DNA of 64,000 bases from Romanomermis culicivorax (taxonomy: Eukaryota > Nematoda > Enoplea > Mermithida > Mermithidae). How positions within the stretch are numbered: the first letter of the stretch is position 1; each line of letters begins with the position of its first letter. Below, piece after piece: positions 1-12,414 of this stretch. The notes beneath the pieces were generated by a model that was given only the letters and a program-made list of their open reading frames with translations, was not told the origin of the DNA and did not search any database. The DNA is taken from positions 372,001-436,000 of the forward strand of contig CAWUHX010000019.1 of the NCBI GenBank assembly GCA_963922205.1, in the 5' to 3' direction. A program made the position numbers and the translations under genes.

Positions 1-470
1 GTTGCAACAGTTCTGACCACAGGCTAACGAAACAATAAACTAAAAACTCTCTCACACAGTTCACCCCATACTCGCCAGTACTTCACCAAACCTCAGGCAG
101 AACACCTTGGCACGTACCTCAGGAGATCCTACCCAAGTCTCCACACCTAATCTTAAGAGAGCCTCCATTACCCTCACAAAACAAAACAATTACTTGTTCA
201 ATTTGTATGGGGTATGCAACGGGCGAGGCCAAACACAATTATAATAAAATTATAATAAAAAGAACAATCAGTGGCGACACTCCAATAAAAAACCATAATA
301 TTTTCCACAATGAAAATGAACGAAAATGAACTACTGGTATGATCACAAATGTAGTTCGGCCTGTACTTTGAAGTTGATCTGTGCCTAGATCCAGGGTGCC
401 GCCATTCCTCTTCTCCCATGTACTGGTTTTTACAGCGTAAGGGTTGAGCTATCACAGGTGCACTTCCTCT
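1..470 (-). mobile_element. LTR fragment cut by the window edge
   Basis: The first ~215 bases match, in reverse complement, 4886-5130 and 26380-26600; the latter lies inside a solo LTR (26154-26651). Shared blocks include the GTTGCAACAG...CACAGGCTAAC segment and a following AGAACACCTT...GGAGATCCTACCC block. Similarity fades towards about 470, so the right limit is approximate. The strand label is the opposite of the other two copies, which are called by convention, because the true transcription direction is unknown. Confidence 0.5.
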
Positions 471-867
471 ATGGTTGGCCGCTCACCACATTGCCCCATC
501 CAATACAAATCTACACAATAAAAAATATTTATATAAAATATTTCAATTATCTGATTACGAAATAATTTTATAAATTCAAATAAAATTTATATCAAGTCTT
601 CATCTTTATCAGGCCCTGAAATTAATGAGAAAAACTTGAGGGCTATGTACAACCCAGAAAAAAGATGGATGGAAAGACAAATTTTGCCAGGCAACTTTTC
701 TGGGCACCAGAAACGCAAAAAATTGAAAAATTTAAAGCAACAATCAAACGAGATAATATATACATATATATATTTTGTATTTTGTATTATATTTGTGTTT
801 TTGTATTCTATATTTTTGGATATGAAATTAGTACAAAATAACGAATTTTAGTCCAAGAATTGTGCGG
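471..867. other. AT-rich spacer, nothing recognised
   Basis: The stretch is A+T-rich with short runs of TATATA near 760-775. I see no convincing exon, repeat or RNA gene here. Confidence 0.5.
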
Positions 868-3669
868 CTATATAAAATTATTGTTGTCTGCCGTCACCAT
901 AACTGCCGTATTGGAAGTACGGCGGGGAGGATTGGGTCTACCCTGAGCTCCACAACCCCTGAGGAATCCCCCAAAAACTCCTCAGGGTTGGGTCGAATGA
1001 GGGACCCCAGCCATCGCCTGACCTCTATACGGTTGCAGATTCACCATTCTGAAGGGTCTTCCTTGACCCCATCCCGGACCCCAGTCTCGGTCATATCCCC
1101 CTCCAGTTCCCCTCTGGTATGAGCCCTGAGTGGGACTTACGGAGGATACTCCAGAAGCTGAGGTACTGGACCTACCTTGACTCTGTTGATTCACATACGG
1201 CAATTTAAATACTTCTATCTGTTGTATACCCTGCGAGTGAGATGACTGTTGCGAGTGCTGGCTCCTAGTCCTGGATGTATCTCTAGGTAGCCTTTGTGTT
1301 AAAATAAGAATCTTGAAGGGTTGATCCTCCTCGTCCTCGGCTATCTGGAACTCACCCAAAAACCTCTGAACCATATCAGGCAACCTTCTCTTTGCTGCCA
1401 TATCCATTGCAGTCTGCTGGTGTTCCTGCATTCAGTTGGCATACGCTTCCCTGAATGCAGTACTACCCTCTCCCCGCAAGTAGATTGAATAGTACTTCTC
1501 TGTCACAAATGAATTGGCCCATGCATCAACTGCACCAATGTGTCTCGGGCCCAACTGCTGTTGTTCCAACTTTAGCAACACCATGGTACATAAGTATCTC
1601 AGGGCTGCCATCACTATCTCTGCATCAAATGATGAAACCAATTGGGCATCAACGTGAGCCAAATATACTCCCAAATGGGCTCAGGAACCTTTATGTGATC
1701 ATACAGGAAACCATCTCGAACTTCAAAGTTATCCCCATAGTTCTCATAAAGCTCCTCTACTCCATTATTCACTAACGCCCAGATGATTTGATTTCTATCA
1801 TCATCTGGCATATCTTAAGCCAAAAATTTGATCACCTCTGGTGTCGAAAAATCTATCCTTCCTTTCACAACTGGAAATTTGTTATGGACATCCCAGTAGT
1901 CTCACAAAACAGAACTCAGGTACTCCAAAGTTACTTCTTTATCTCTACTTCTCTTGACCAGCTTAGTCGGTTGCGATGTAGAGGGTTTGGAAATAAATTT
2001 TTTCCCAGGGGAACTGCTCTGGGTCTACTGAGAAGTCCACTCCATTTTAGACATGGGCTTTGCCAAAGTACCTTTTGTCATTGCACTTACCTGAGATGCA
2101 GTTGATTTACTAGGTACTTTGGCTGGAGCTACCATCAACTGCACTTGACTCATAGAACTCATGGTTCCTGGCGTGTGGCTCATCGGCATTGTTCTCATCT
2201 TGGACTTAGTTGAATTGGTCAATAAAGTCATCGATCCAACAAATTTTGAGTCCACAGATGCAGAACTCCCTGTCTTCTGTCCTTCATCATCACTGATTTC
2301 AATCACATCTTCCCCATCTCTCCTTTTAGCCCTATTGGCCTTTCTGGCTAACTTCCTCATTCCTAACCTTTTAATCTGGTCGCCCATATGACCCTCTTCT
2401 TTAAACTTTCTAACTTCATCGGCAGTATAAATGTCTGGTATACCACCATCTATTCCAGGATCTCTTGGCGCTGTATGAACTGCGGGCACAGCCTTGCTGA
2501 CTGCAGGTTGGATGGCCTGCCTACTAGCTGGATGTCCCGCCAATTTCAGGATATGATAAGCAGTAGGCAGCTTAACTGGAGCTTGCACGGCTGTAGGCGC
2601 TGCCATAGACGTCCGCTGCACTGCAAAACCAGCCAGTACTTGCTCCATCTGCTTCTGCTGCTGATCTAATCTTGCTTTCTGCTCTGCAAGCTGTTTAACA
2701 AAAATCTTCTTTTGTCTCTCGATTTCTTTCTCAGCTTGCTCCCTGAGCCTTGCTTCTATATCTGCTATCTTTGGACTTGCAGCAATCATATTAAATTTCT
2801 TTCATCCAACATCTGCTCAGCCCTGACATCCATTCCAGAAAGTAAACTCTCTGTCTGGTCTACCAAGGACATTACTTGCATCTCTTGATCAGATGGTATC
2901 CATGATTCAACAGTGATTTCTTTCTCCACTTCTAAATCAACTCCTTCCTGATTTAAGTCTATGGAGGTGTCGAGGTCTGCAGGTATCGCTTGTTGCTGTG
3001 CTTTGGCCGCAACAGGCTCAGCCTGCATTCCCTGTACCTGATCCAACTTACTCTTATCAACTCCAGATTGCTGACTTGCCGGTGCGCTTACCTTAGTGCC
3101 TGTAACTGGGACTGATGGTTGCTTACCTATAGGCGTCACCACAACCTTATCCCCAATATGCGTAACCTGGATACCTGGAGCATCAGACAGCAATGTCAGC
3201 CCAAAAAATGGTTGTTCCTAACCTGGAACATATTCCCATTGAGCTGCAACACGCTTTTCTTCTGATTTTCTTTGGTAGCATCCTCGCTCATATCTATCGG
3301 GTATCCCAAACCTGGCACTCAGATGGCTATTTGAACGACATAAAATCTTTGGTAGCAGTACGGGTTGTTCTTGTACTACGGGCATTTGGCGAAATGCTTC
3401 AATATTTCTGCAAGTCTTTGCACCCATGATTTTGTCTTGGGCCAAAATCGGATCATCATGAACCTGAAACAATTTCCCCAACAAGTAATTGCATCGCCTT
3501 TGGTTGGCATATGCACTTCTGTCACTGGAACACTATTCAAAAAGGATAAATACTATGAGTACCTATCTCCCCTAAACAACATCTTCAAGATTTGCTCCTT
3601 GCCCCCAGGGCTAAAGGATCTCAAATAGTTGAGGTCAACGAGAGAGGTAAGGTACTCATCTGCTTCCAT
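868..3669 (-). pseudogene. Decayed gag-like retroelement polyprotein
   Basis: A minus-strand coding region of about 930 codons runs from an ATG near 3669 (MEADEYLTSLVDL) to a TAG at 868, with several stops and frame changes. Visible parts in order: an N-terminal segment; a Gln/Ala/Pro-rich stretch; a charged predicted coiled coil (near 2790-2640, ADIEARLREQAEKEIERQKK); an acidic patch EDVIEISDDE near 2310; a globular stretch near 1811-1440; and a Gly/Arg/Ser-rich tail (1100-870). The stops fit single C-to-T changes (CAG to TAG near 3216, CGA to TGA near 1434 and 984). A TGA/ATG overlap at 2786-2789 divides two frames. No zinc knuckle, protease or RT follows, so gag is inferred from composition and context. 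An unrelated host gene relic is possible. Confidence 0.45.
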
Positions 3670-3930
3670 TCTGCAATGTGGCCAAAATAAATGTGTGACT
3701 AATGCAGATCAGAATTTTCATTGAACCAAATTGATGATCAAACTCATGCATTCCCGTTCACTTGCTTGGTATGCTTGTCGATTTATTCAAGTGGGTAAAT
3801 ACTGTACCAATCAAATTATAACCTGAGTTGTGACAATATAACATTCAAAAATACCATATATATATATATGTTTATAATATTTTGCATGATTCTTCACAAT
3901 AATCTTCTGGGGAAATTTTTTGCATACTCA

Positions 3931-4885
3931 CTATTCTCCATGATATCTATCTGCCAGATACTTCTTGTATTCTTCATATCTTTTCTGCAGTTGTCAGCAA
4001 TATGTTTCATTCGCTCTAAGCCATTGTTTCCTTAGCATATAAGTCAAATAGATCTTGGAATCTGAACAATAGAGCATTTGATGTATTTTTTCTCATAACA
4101 CTCTTAAACTATGATGTGTTAACAAAAACATGCAGAACATCCTCAAGTCTGATCACCAACATTTAAAATCAGTGAACCAAAATCAAATACAGCGATGTTT
4201 TTTGATAATGCCTTGTGTGGAAAAAACTCCAGCATACATTGATCACAAGATCGCACAAAAAAAAGTACAAAATTTTGAAGCAGGATTTGATGCAAAGGAC
4301 TTACCACTTTGCTCTCCAAATGTCAGTCTTGCATAAGCCACATCATTGAATGCCACTTTAAAGAAAGTGTAATACCAACTGATGCTGCAGGTATCATGAG
4401 CCATCACTGTCCTGTCTATTTTACCAATATTTCCCATTATCATGCTTCATGCCTTCAGATAATAAACTTATTTTTTAGGTCATGGCTTTGTTCCAAATCG
4501 TTCTTTGAAGCTGCATAATCAGCATCATTAAGTAGCTGTTAAACATGTAGGTGGTTGGGCATTACCTGTAAGAAATTCAATTTTGTTATCTAACCATTGA
4601 ATAGAGATGTGCAGGACTAATTCAGCCTAGCCAAGTATTTGCTGTTGGGCTGCATCCAGCCTGACCCATGATCAGACCAAGCACTGAAACCTGTTTTCCC
4701 AAGAGTGTGTCACAAAAAAAATAATTGTGATTATTCATTCATATTGTTTCCGATCATCTCAATATCATCTGTTTGGATGTATTGTGAAAAATGACTTGGC
4801 CAAAATGGATCTTCTACCTGACCAGAGCTTTGTCAACAGTGGAATTGTATACCAAAGCAACATCAAATTCCGGTTGCCATTTATG
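3931..4885 (-). pseudogene. Secreted-protein family pseudogene, copy A1
   Basis: Three pieces match exons of the intact genes at 13530-19644 and 33275-60137. Exon 3 (3931-4061) follows a TTGTTCAG acceptor and encodes YLTYMLRKQWL, but has a TGA where paralogues have Arg (CRQL) and an early TAG. Exon 2 (4305-4565) keeps TTACAG and GTAAGT splice sites and the FKVAFND motif but has several in-frame stops. The last part of exon 1 (about 4823-4885) encodes EFDVALVYNSTVDKAL before a possible GTCAGG donor; the 5' part is gone, replaced by an LTR fragment. Family homology is clear; the copy is dead. Confidence 0.7.
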
Positions 4886-5186
4886 CATTGTTGTATTGGC
4901 ATCATCATCCTTGTCACCCAATACACCCTGGACAAATTGTTTTGTTTTGTGAGCGTAGGGGAAGCTTCAATAAAATTAGCAGTAGAGACCAGGGTAGGAT
5001 CTTCTGAGGTAGAAGTCATCGTGTTCTGCCTGAGGCTTAGGAGAGTACTGGTGAAGGTATCTGAGAGTCCAGTGAAACAGTTTTTGGTGTGTTTGAGTTT
5101 TGTTAGTCTGTGGTTGAACTGTTGCAACTTCCTTTGTATAAATGCAAAGGTCAGTCGCATCATCCTTAGGTCACAGCAGCCTAACA
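4886..5186 (-). mobile_element. Truncated LTR inside pseudogene exon 1
   Basis: This matches 26380-26651 on the same strand. Its 5' terminus, read on the minus strand, is TGTTAGGCTGCTGTGACC, against TGTTAGACTGCTGTGGGT in the other copy. The inner half of the LTR is missing, and it abuts the remnant of the secreted-protein exon 1. No TSD is recognisable. Confidence 0.6.
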
Positions 5187-5995
5187 CAAGTAGAGTCGAT
5201 TTGTCAAATTGAAAATCAGCCTTGCTGTATTTTCTTCTATGATGTGAATTTCATACCTAACTTGTCAAGTGTACTTTCTGAAGTGATATGGAAACTGGCA
5301 CATGGAAGCATCGATTTTCTACAGCCTTGGTGCTCTTGTAAACATTATGTGAGTTGAGGTAGAATTTCACAATTGCCTATAGTTTCTACACCCTGTATTG
5401 CCCCCATGCATTTGAAGCAGCATATTCAAAGCCTAGAGTTATAGCATGGCTATATTGTACGTATCGTCCTGTATGTGCCATTATAATAGCTCCCAATGTG
5501 TCTGAAATTTCCTGGATTATCATGCAGCAATCTGGGCCATAGCGAAATTTCGACTCTTTCCATTTAGAGCCTCAATTGTACTTTCCTTATCAATGAAAAA
5601 GAAATACAATTTACATTGAATTTCATTCGTCCCTATCACTTCCAGGCATCAGCTTTTTTTGTCTAAACTTTCAATGTAGGATATTTCCTCTATGCCCCAA
5701 AAATATACTCATTAAACTACTATCAGGACATCATCCTACTGTTGATCAATCCTTTCTAGCTAAGTTTATCCAAAAAAACTAGGATCCAATAGCAGTTTGA
5801 GGCAGTACCTGCTGAATCCAGGTCAGGATCTTGACCTGGAAACAGGTTCTACCTTGACCTGGATTTGTCATATGAGTCATATTTTCTGAATATCTTTAAT
5901 AAATTATTTCCACATGGTACAAAAATCACATTAGCTTGAGCTGTGACAATATAAAATTCGCAATTACTATACCCTACAATTTTCTTCACCATTTT
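5187..5995. other. Non-coding spacer
   Basis: No open frame with coding character, no repeat shared with other parts of the window and no RNA gene is evident. A short near-repeat of GACCTGGA occurs at 5816-5870. Confidence 0.4.
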
Positions 5996-6785
5996 TCACA
6001 ATAAAGCTCGAGTGCTGCTTTCAATATCTTGCTGTTGTCCACGAAAACTATCAGGCAGATACTTTTTGAGGGCTTCATACTTTTCCTGTAGTGATTGGGC
6101 ATATGGTCCACTTGTTTGGAGCCATTGTTTTCGTAGCAGATAAGTCAAATATTTCATCAAATCTGAACAATAAACGTTGCACGTACTGACACTTCTATTT
6201 TCCCATAACAGTTGTGCATAGTTGCTTGTTTACAAAAAAAATAAAGCTGTTTTTCAGCCTAAATCAAAGACAACAACCTGCACTGAACTAAAAATATATG
6301 TCGATTTGCTGTTTTTTCATCTTTGTTTAAAAAATTGTAAGCCCAAACATTAGTTAGAAGACTTTTTTCGTGCATCAAGAAAGACAATTTTCAAGACTAA
6401 TTTCTTTAATTTCCAAACATTATATTGTACAATATTTGAGGATGATTGAAAATATGTCTTCTCTATTAATTCACCTGATGGCTAGAATCATAAGTTCAGA
6501 GCACAGTTCATTGGTATCAGCTTACAATTTTTTTTCATTTCTCAGTCTTGTGAAAGCATACCAATGGTAGGGTACTTTACAGAACACGTAGTACACAGTG
6601 AGACTGCTTGGATCATGGGTGGAAAGATTCATGTCTATCACATTAATACTGCCAGCAATCAGATTTTAAATCCTTAAATAATTAGAGTATATAACTGGGT
6701 TTGTTCTGTGTTTTAAATCAATGTTCCAAGCTGTTTAATTTACATCACTAATTAGTTCTTGAACATGTAGCTTGTGGAGTATTTC
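5996..6785 (-). pseudogene. Secreted-protein family pseudogene, copy A2
   Basis: Exon 3 (5996-6162) is intact: acceptor TTGTTCAG, then a 54-residue frame with [17 protein letters not shown] and ALKKYLPDSF, ending in TGA; length and phase equal those of the intact paralogues. Exon 2 (about 6536-6785) keeps its TTTTTTACAG acceptor and the VYYVFCKV motif but has at least two in-frame stops, and its donor is displaced. No exon 1 was found upstream (to about 13.5 kb). It is most likely a pseudogene, though exon 3 could be used by another transcript. Confidence 0.65.
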
Positions 6786-7802
6786 CTGTAAAAAATTCAG
6801 TCTTGTTACCAATAATCATTCTAATCTATAATAAATCCTAGGCCAGGCCCCAATATGTAAATGAGTGAATGAGTGAATGATAGTTACAATCTCCACATTA
6901 TTGTATTCTTTGAATAACTCCAATACGTCTACGATACAAGATCATTTTCTAGAGTATATCAATGAACATGCTGTGCAGGATGTAGTGTTTATCTCAAATC
7001 TGCAGGCTTGAGCTGGAGAACTGGACCAATATAAATAACAATGAAACGCCTCATCCCACAGTTTTTTTGCTGTGAGCCTTGTACCCAAAGAGGGAAAAAG
7101 GTCAAAAAACTTATATTTCCCATTTCCCTTTTTTGCTCAGAAATGCTCATAGATGCTTAAATTGGGTGTTTTGAGCTTTTTAAAGCATTCTGATAATCAA
7201 TTTTTCAAGCATATATCTCAAAAAATAGATTCAAATTTTGTGTTATCAAAAATCATAAGTTTTAGAATTTTATCTTTTAAAAATTTGAAACCAATCATTT
7301 ATTGATAAAATTCCATCAATTTGGCTGTTGAGATGTGAGTAAAAAGAGTAGAAATTTTCCAAAACTACTTCCATGAAGCTTTTGAATTTATTTTCTGTTA
7401 ATAAAAGATCAATCACTGCAAAAAATTCAGAAAAGTGACATGTTGATCTTTCTCAGAAAATGCATCGAGCAAAAAATGCTGATATTCATTAAATATCAAG
7501 TAATATTCATTTGAAATATCAAATGCTGATATTCACTAAATATTTACATATCCAAAAACTTGAAGATTACCAAACTTTAGCACAAAAATCTTGTACCTTA
7601 ACCCGAGCTTCATCAACATCTTATTTTTCCAACTGCATCAATATTTTCTAAAACCACTGATTTCACTTTTTGAGTCAAGATTTTAAGATTTATTTGTTGA
7701 AGAATATGCAGAGTGGAAGAAATGTACCCAAAAGTATAGGCTTGGAGATACACTTAGGGCTCCAACAGTTCAGGGAATCTCTATTTGCACATTTCTTCTC
7801 TC
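6786..7802. other. Spacer with a short GAGTGAAT microsatellite
   Basis: Three to four copies of (GAATGAGT) lie at about 6862-6882. The rest is AT-rich, with imperfect local duplications of a TGCTGATATTCA-TTAAATAT motif near 7480-7550. No gene is supported. Confidence 0.4.
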
Positions 7803-8345
7803 AGAGCCACACTGCTCTGAAGATGGCCTACTTATGGAAATTTCATAGAAATAATTCCATTTTCTATTATCTATTTTATACAATAATCAAATAACTAATA
7901 AATAAAAATAGTTTGATGTAGTAATTGTGTTACTAGAAAATATTTAACATTCCGCAAGAAAGTTAAACAGTCAAAAAATTAAAGTAAATATGGCCGAAAA
8001 TCTTGTTTAGAGGCAGTCCCGAGCACCTTCACCTGCAATGCCTGCTGCAGAATTTTGTCTTTTTATTCTTTTGTTCATACGCCCCTACAGTAGCTGTGAA
8101 AGCAGCATCGCTATTTGAATACCCCTCGAAAAGAAACACAGCTCCAAAAAAAGCAAAATCCTGAAAATTGCTCAAAAATCAGTAATTTTTTTTAAAGCAT
8201 TTTTGTGATTCCATGCAGTTGGTTCAGCATTCCGATACTGGTACCAAAAAAATATTTGTGCACTGATTTGCTGAAAACAAAGCATAGATCCCAGAGGAGC
8301 TAAGGGAGAAAATTTGCTGAAAGTTACTTCCAAAGTTCTTCCCTA
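7803..8345 (+). repeat. Left arm of a long inverted repeat
   Basis: This segment aligns in reverse complement with 12415-12905. Matching blocks include CACTGCTCTGAA, TACTTATGGAAATTTCATAGAAA, TGAAAGCAGCAT and CTGATTTGCTGAAAA. The arms are about 4.1 kb apart. They could be two oppositely oriented copies of one dispersed element or the ends of a larger one; no terminal motif or TSD was resolved. Confidence 0.6.
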
Positions 8346-9343
8346 ACTGATCAGTTGTATTCATTATAGATAACTTATCCTGAGTAAAAAGTTGAACTAA
8401 CGAAATATATTTTGTCTTCAACATTTTCTAGCCAGATTGGTCGAAAATTGTACCTGCCTTCACTCTTTTTCCCTAAGTATTTCACCTCTCATGGTAATCA
8501 TTTTTCCTTCAATAGTGATGAATAAACAGATATCAATGACTACCCTGAGAGGATGGGAAAGATTTTGGCAATGTTCCAATCTTTCTACAGAAAAGCATCT
8601 TCTATTTTCATACATAATCAATATAAGCTCGACCATGCATCCCGTAAGCAGTATATATAGGAAATAAAACCTTGAGTTGTTGAATCACTAGTATTTTTTG
8701 CAATGCTGATTAACGCTATGCATGGTGGAAGCATAAACATTTTGACACACATTGGCATTGTAAAAATGTTCAGGATTTATATGTGTACTATAGACGATGG
8801 AATCCTGCACTATAGGACATGTAATCGGTACTGGTTATCAACAAAGATTACTGTGAGCCTCTATTCTTAGATTATCAAATAGTTCCCCCTAAATTCAACA
8901 GTTTTTGGGAAAAGCTGTTCATACTCTTTGCTGATGTGTGATAACTTATCAAAACACTAACTAGCCAGCAAATCACTTCCAAACTCTACATGAGCATCAC
9001 AGAATGCAGAGTACTTCCAACGCATCTTTATATTCACACATTTCATCCACATTTCCCTCAAAAAAATATGCATCAATGCCATCATGTTGAGACTAGAAAC
9101 TTTGTAACTTCATGTCAGTTGGGGCCTTAGGAGATCAACTTTTCTGAAAATATTACCATGTCACATTTCTTGAGCAATAATGTTGGAATCAAACTTCTGT
9201 CATATAGCAAAGCTCTCTTCAAAATTTGACAGGAGAAAGGGTCTTTGATTTGGTTTCAATGGATAACAAGCCTCATTCTTCCATGCCTATCATTTGGCCA
9301 TTGGCTCATATATTTCATTTTCACAGAATCCTTGCAGTGCTTC
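8346..9343. other. Spacer, nothing recognised
   Basis: I see no coding exon, repeat shared within the window, or RNA gene. Confidence 0.4.
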
Positions 9344-9654
9344 TGTTGTATGAGTCAGTAGGTTTATCGTCAACTGGCAGCTCACACATACAAGGTTGTG
9401 GAGGTATCCTTTACACTGACAGATTAAAATAATGTATACATAACCAATAAAACAATAAACAAGGAAGGAATGAAGATTTTTAGAGATGACTGAATAGTTA
9501 GTTAAAGGCACAACTTTTTATGCGGGAAAAACCATGTGCATATAAATTTAAATAGTCGGCTAGTGGACGAAAAAAGATAGTTCACGAGTGAAAAACACAT
9601 GCCAAAAAAGTTTATGCCCTTGTACCAGTGTGATGTGCATGTGTAATCACATTA
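9344..9654 (+). mobile_element. Solo LTR, short family, 5-bp TSD
   Basis: This 311 bp unit starts TGTTGTATGAGTCAGTAGG and ends AATCACATTA, flanked by the direct repeat GCTTC (9339-9343 and 9655-9659). It is homologous over its length to 61335-61652, which starts TGTTGTGTTGGTCAGTAGG and ends ACACATCA. A CATATAAATTTAAATA element sits in the second half. The length, ends and TSD fit a solo LTR; a non-autonomous DNA element is a less likely alternative. Strand is by convention. Confidence 0.65.
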
Positions 9655-10423
9655 GCTTCTTGCATCTCAGGCATTGCAGGTGTTAATCTAACTGGTTCCA
9701 GATGGTTGCTGCAGCTTTGTATTCAGGGTCCTTGAGGCTAACATGCTGAATTGCCAACCAATGTCAGCCTGCTAGAAGATGGAGTAACAGGTTTCCATGC
9801 ATTGCAAAGGACAATATGCAACCTTCTTCTGGAGAACTGAACATATTGTATTGGCAAAAATCTTTCTGGGCTGGTTCTGCAGCATCTTCATTCTCTGCGA
9901 TGTTAGTGTCGCATTTCTGTTGTGTGTCTCTTGATGGTATCTTCTGCTCAGTCTAAAAACTGCTTCCTAGCATAGCTGATGTAGTTAGCTGAATTTCATG
10001 ATACACAAGCTGCACTTCCAGTCCTGGGACAATGGCTTTTCTGTCCTCCTTATCAACTGATTAAATGTTTTCAAAATTGAATGAAATAAATTTACCTATG
10101 CCATGGTTGTCCTCTCAATTATCATTTTTCAGATTCTGGTGTGGTATTTATCAGGATCTGTGCTTTTGTCCAAAAATTTAGTAGGATTACGTATTTGTCT
10201 TGCAGACATCGAACATTGTGTTAGTCATACTTCTGCTTTGGACTTACTCACCTAATGTTGCATTCTGGAAAATCTGGATAGTTTGATGCTGCTCTTGTGC
10301 TATCGATATCATCAGTGAGTACAGGAACTTCTTTTGATCAAAAGTTGATGAACATTTGAAGGTTCTGTTTTGATGGCCCATGTGCAGCCTTGTTGATGGC
10401 AAGGTGAAATGACTCCCAACATA
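9655..10423. other. Spacer, nothing recognised
   Basis: No gene, repeat or RNA is evident by eye. Confidence 0.4.
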
Positions 10424-11343
10424 GGGTCAACGACAATTGGGGGAACTACAATTGGGTGAATGATGACATTGGATGAATGCAACAATTGAGTGAACAACAG
10501 TTGCGCGAATCACAATCGGGTGCCTGTGACAATTGGGTGAATGGGACAGTTGGGTGAAAATCTCGAAAAACAGTAGCTTATGTGGGTAGAAACGTAAAAA
10601 ATGTTTGAAATGAACAGAAGACACTGCAGTATTCATTAAATGTGTGCCAAAATTAGAGAATTAGTTTTACACTAAAATGACTTGAATATGTTAGTTGTAG
10701 TCTTTTCTGGTAAAATGCTTCCAAATAGCTTTCAAGTACAAAAAGTGATACAAAAAAGTAATCTCATCAAAATCATTTGCATGGAGCTTTTACTGTAAAA
10801 TTTTCACCCAGAAAAATTGTTAACGCTTAGGTCAGTATGCTCATCAATTTACAGACCTGTATGATATATTATTCATCAGCGAATTATGAACATCTGAAAT
10901 AGTAGTTGATTTCCACTCTCACTATTTCACTATACTTGTTCCAATCACTGCCATGATTTGTATCCTATGATTTCGAAAGTATAGTAGATTTATTGAGAAC
11001 CAAAGTTTTTTGAAATCTTAGTAGCACTTGTAAGTGTAAAAAATTAGTTAATCAACCTGATTATTTCTTATGAACATTAAAAGTTCATTGAAGAGTTAAA
11101 TTAGAGAGTTATCTTTCATGAAAGTCAACTCTTTGATGCAGTTGGAATTTCAGTAATGTTTGAGTCAGCTGATTGGGCCCAACTTCACTCTGGCCGTCAG
11201 TTTTGCATAAAGATTCATTCACACATTCCATCAAGTGTAAATGCTTTTCTATGATTTTCAGCCAATTGTCATACTCACCCAGTTGTCTTTCACCCAGCTA
11301 TCCTTCTCCCAATTGTCTTTCACGCAATTGTCGGGATCCCCTT
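10424..11343. mobile_element. Non-autonomous DNA element with iterated subterminal motif
   Basis: The left end (10424-10560) carries about seven degenerate direct copies of ACAATTGGGTGAA. The right end (11258-11340) carries about five copies of the same motif in inverted orientation. Outermost bases are GGGTCAACGACAATTGGG on the left and, reversed, GGGGATCCCGACAATTGCG on the right. AACATA lies on both flanks (10418-10423 and 11344-11349) and may be the TSD. The 700 bp interior has no transposase. The superfamily is not recognised. Confidence 0.6.
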
Positions 11344-12414
11344 AACATACAATGAATTACAATTTTTCAAGAAAAGTTTGTTAAATGAATCACACCACAA
11401 ATGCAGCACTCGATGACCAACAACAACCACATCTACAACACATGATGAAAGTACATAAAATTCGTCTAACATTCGAGTAGTACACCAAGGTCAAACTAAA
11501 AAAACTGTTTCATTGATGCCATATCTGGTGTTTGAACTAGCCCAGCAGAAAAGCTATTTCAATTTTCAATCACATTAGTTTGATGACCAGCATTACATAT
11601 GTTGTACTTTGTGTATACATGTGAATATTCAAGCAACATTTCTGGTGATATAATTTTATCACAAATTACAAAGTATGAACTGAAAAAAGGATAGCCAAAT
11701 AAATTTGTAAACCAAATAATGTGTGGCCTTGGATCTGATATTTCAGCTGGCTGGATTATTAATAAAAAATAATTATTTAAGGATTTGTATGCTTTCGAGA
11801 AACTTTCATGATACAAATGGATAAATTCATCAGTTCCCAGGGAGTTTGGAAAACACATATTGATTGCACTAATCTAAACTGGCAGAAGGTCAGAAAGCAG
11901 GGGCAAAATGAAAATTGTGGCTAGTCATAAGAGCATTATTGAATTAGAAACATACAAGTGTGGTTAATCAGAATGTGGACATCTCTTATAAGCAGATGAA
12001 TGATTGTTGTTTTCTATTAATTGTAAGAATCTTCATGTATATCATGTATCTTCATGTATGTATAGTTGAAACTAGAACATACTTTGGTAGATTTAGGAAT
12101 TGATATAACCCCTGAAAATTATACTCCATAGACCAGTAGGCCAAAAAAAGACTCCATCTCTAACAATAAGTGAACCTACCAATCCAGCTGGAAAACTTTT
12201 CAGACAAAAGAGACAGAAAAACAAAAAATTCAGAGAAAACAAAAAAAACAGACAAAAAAAGAAAAAATAAACTGACAAAAAAAATCAGACAAATAAACAG
12301 CTGAACTGCAGCGTGACTACAATTGTATAACATACAGAGTAAAGCTACAGCTTAAGCTGCAGCTCAGCTATAGCTTAACTCTTTAATGAAACTGGCCCAG
12401 TCGGGCAGAATATG
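11344..12414. other. Spacer, nothing recognised
   Basis: Contains A-rich runs near 12190-12290 and a short GCTGCAGCTTAAGCTGCAGC-like palindromic patch near 12347-12375. No gene is supported. Confidence 0.4.

Noticed and set aside
2786-2789. ATGA stop-start overlap as translational coupling
   Set aside because: The region has many other frame breaks and C-to-T stops, so a single-base indel in a dead gag-like gene is the simpler explanation.
4765-5187. 140-codon minus-strand frame
   Set aside because: It spans an LTR fragment and reads the secreted-protein exon 1 remnant in the wrong frame.
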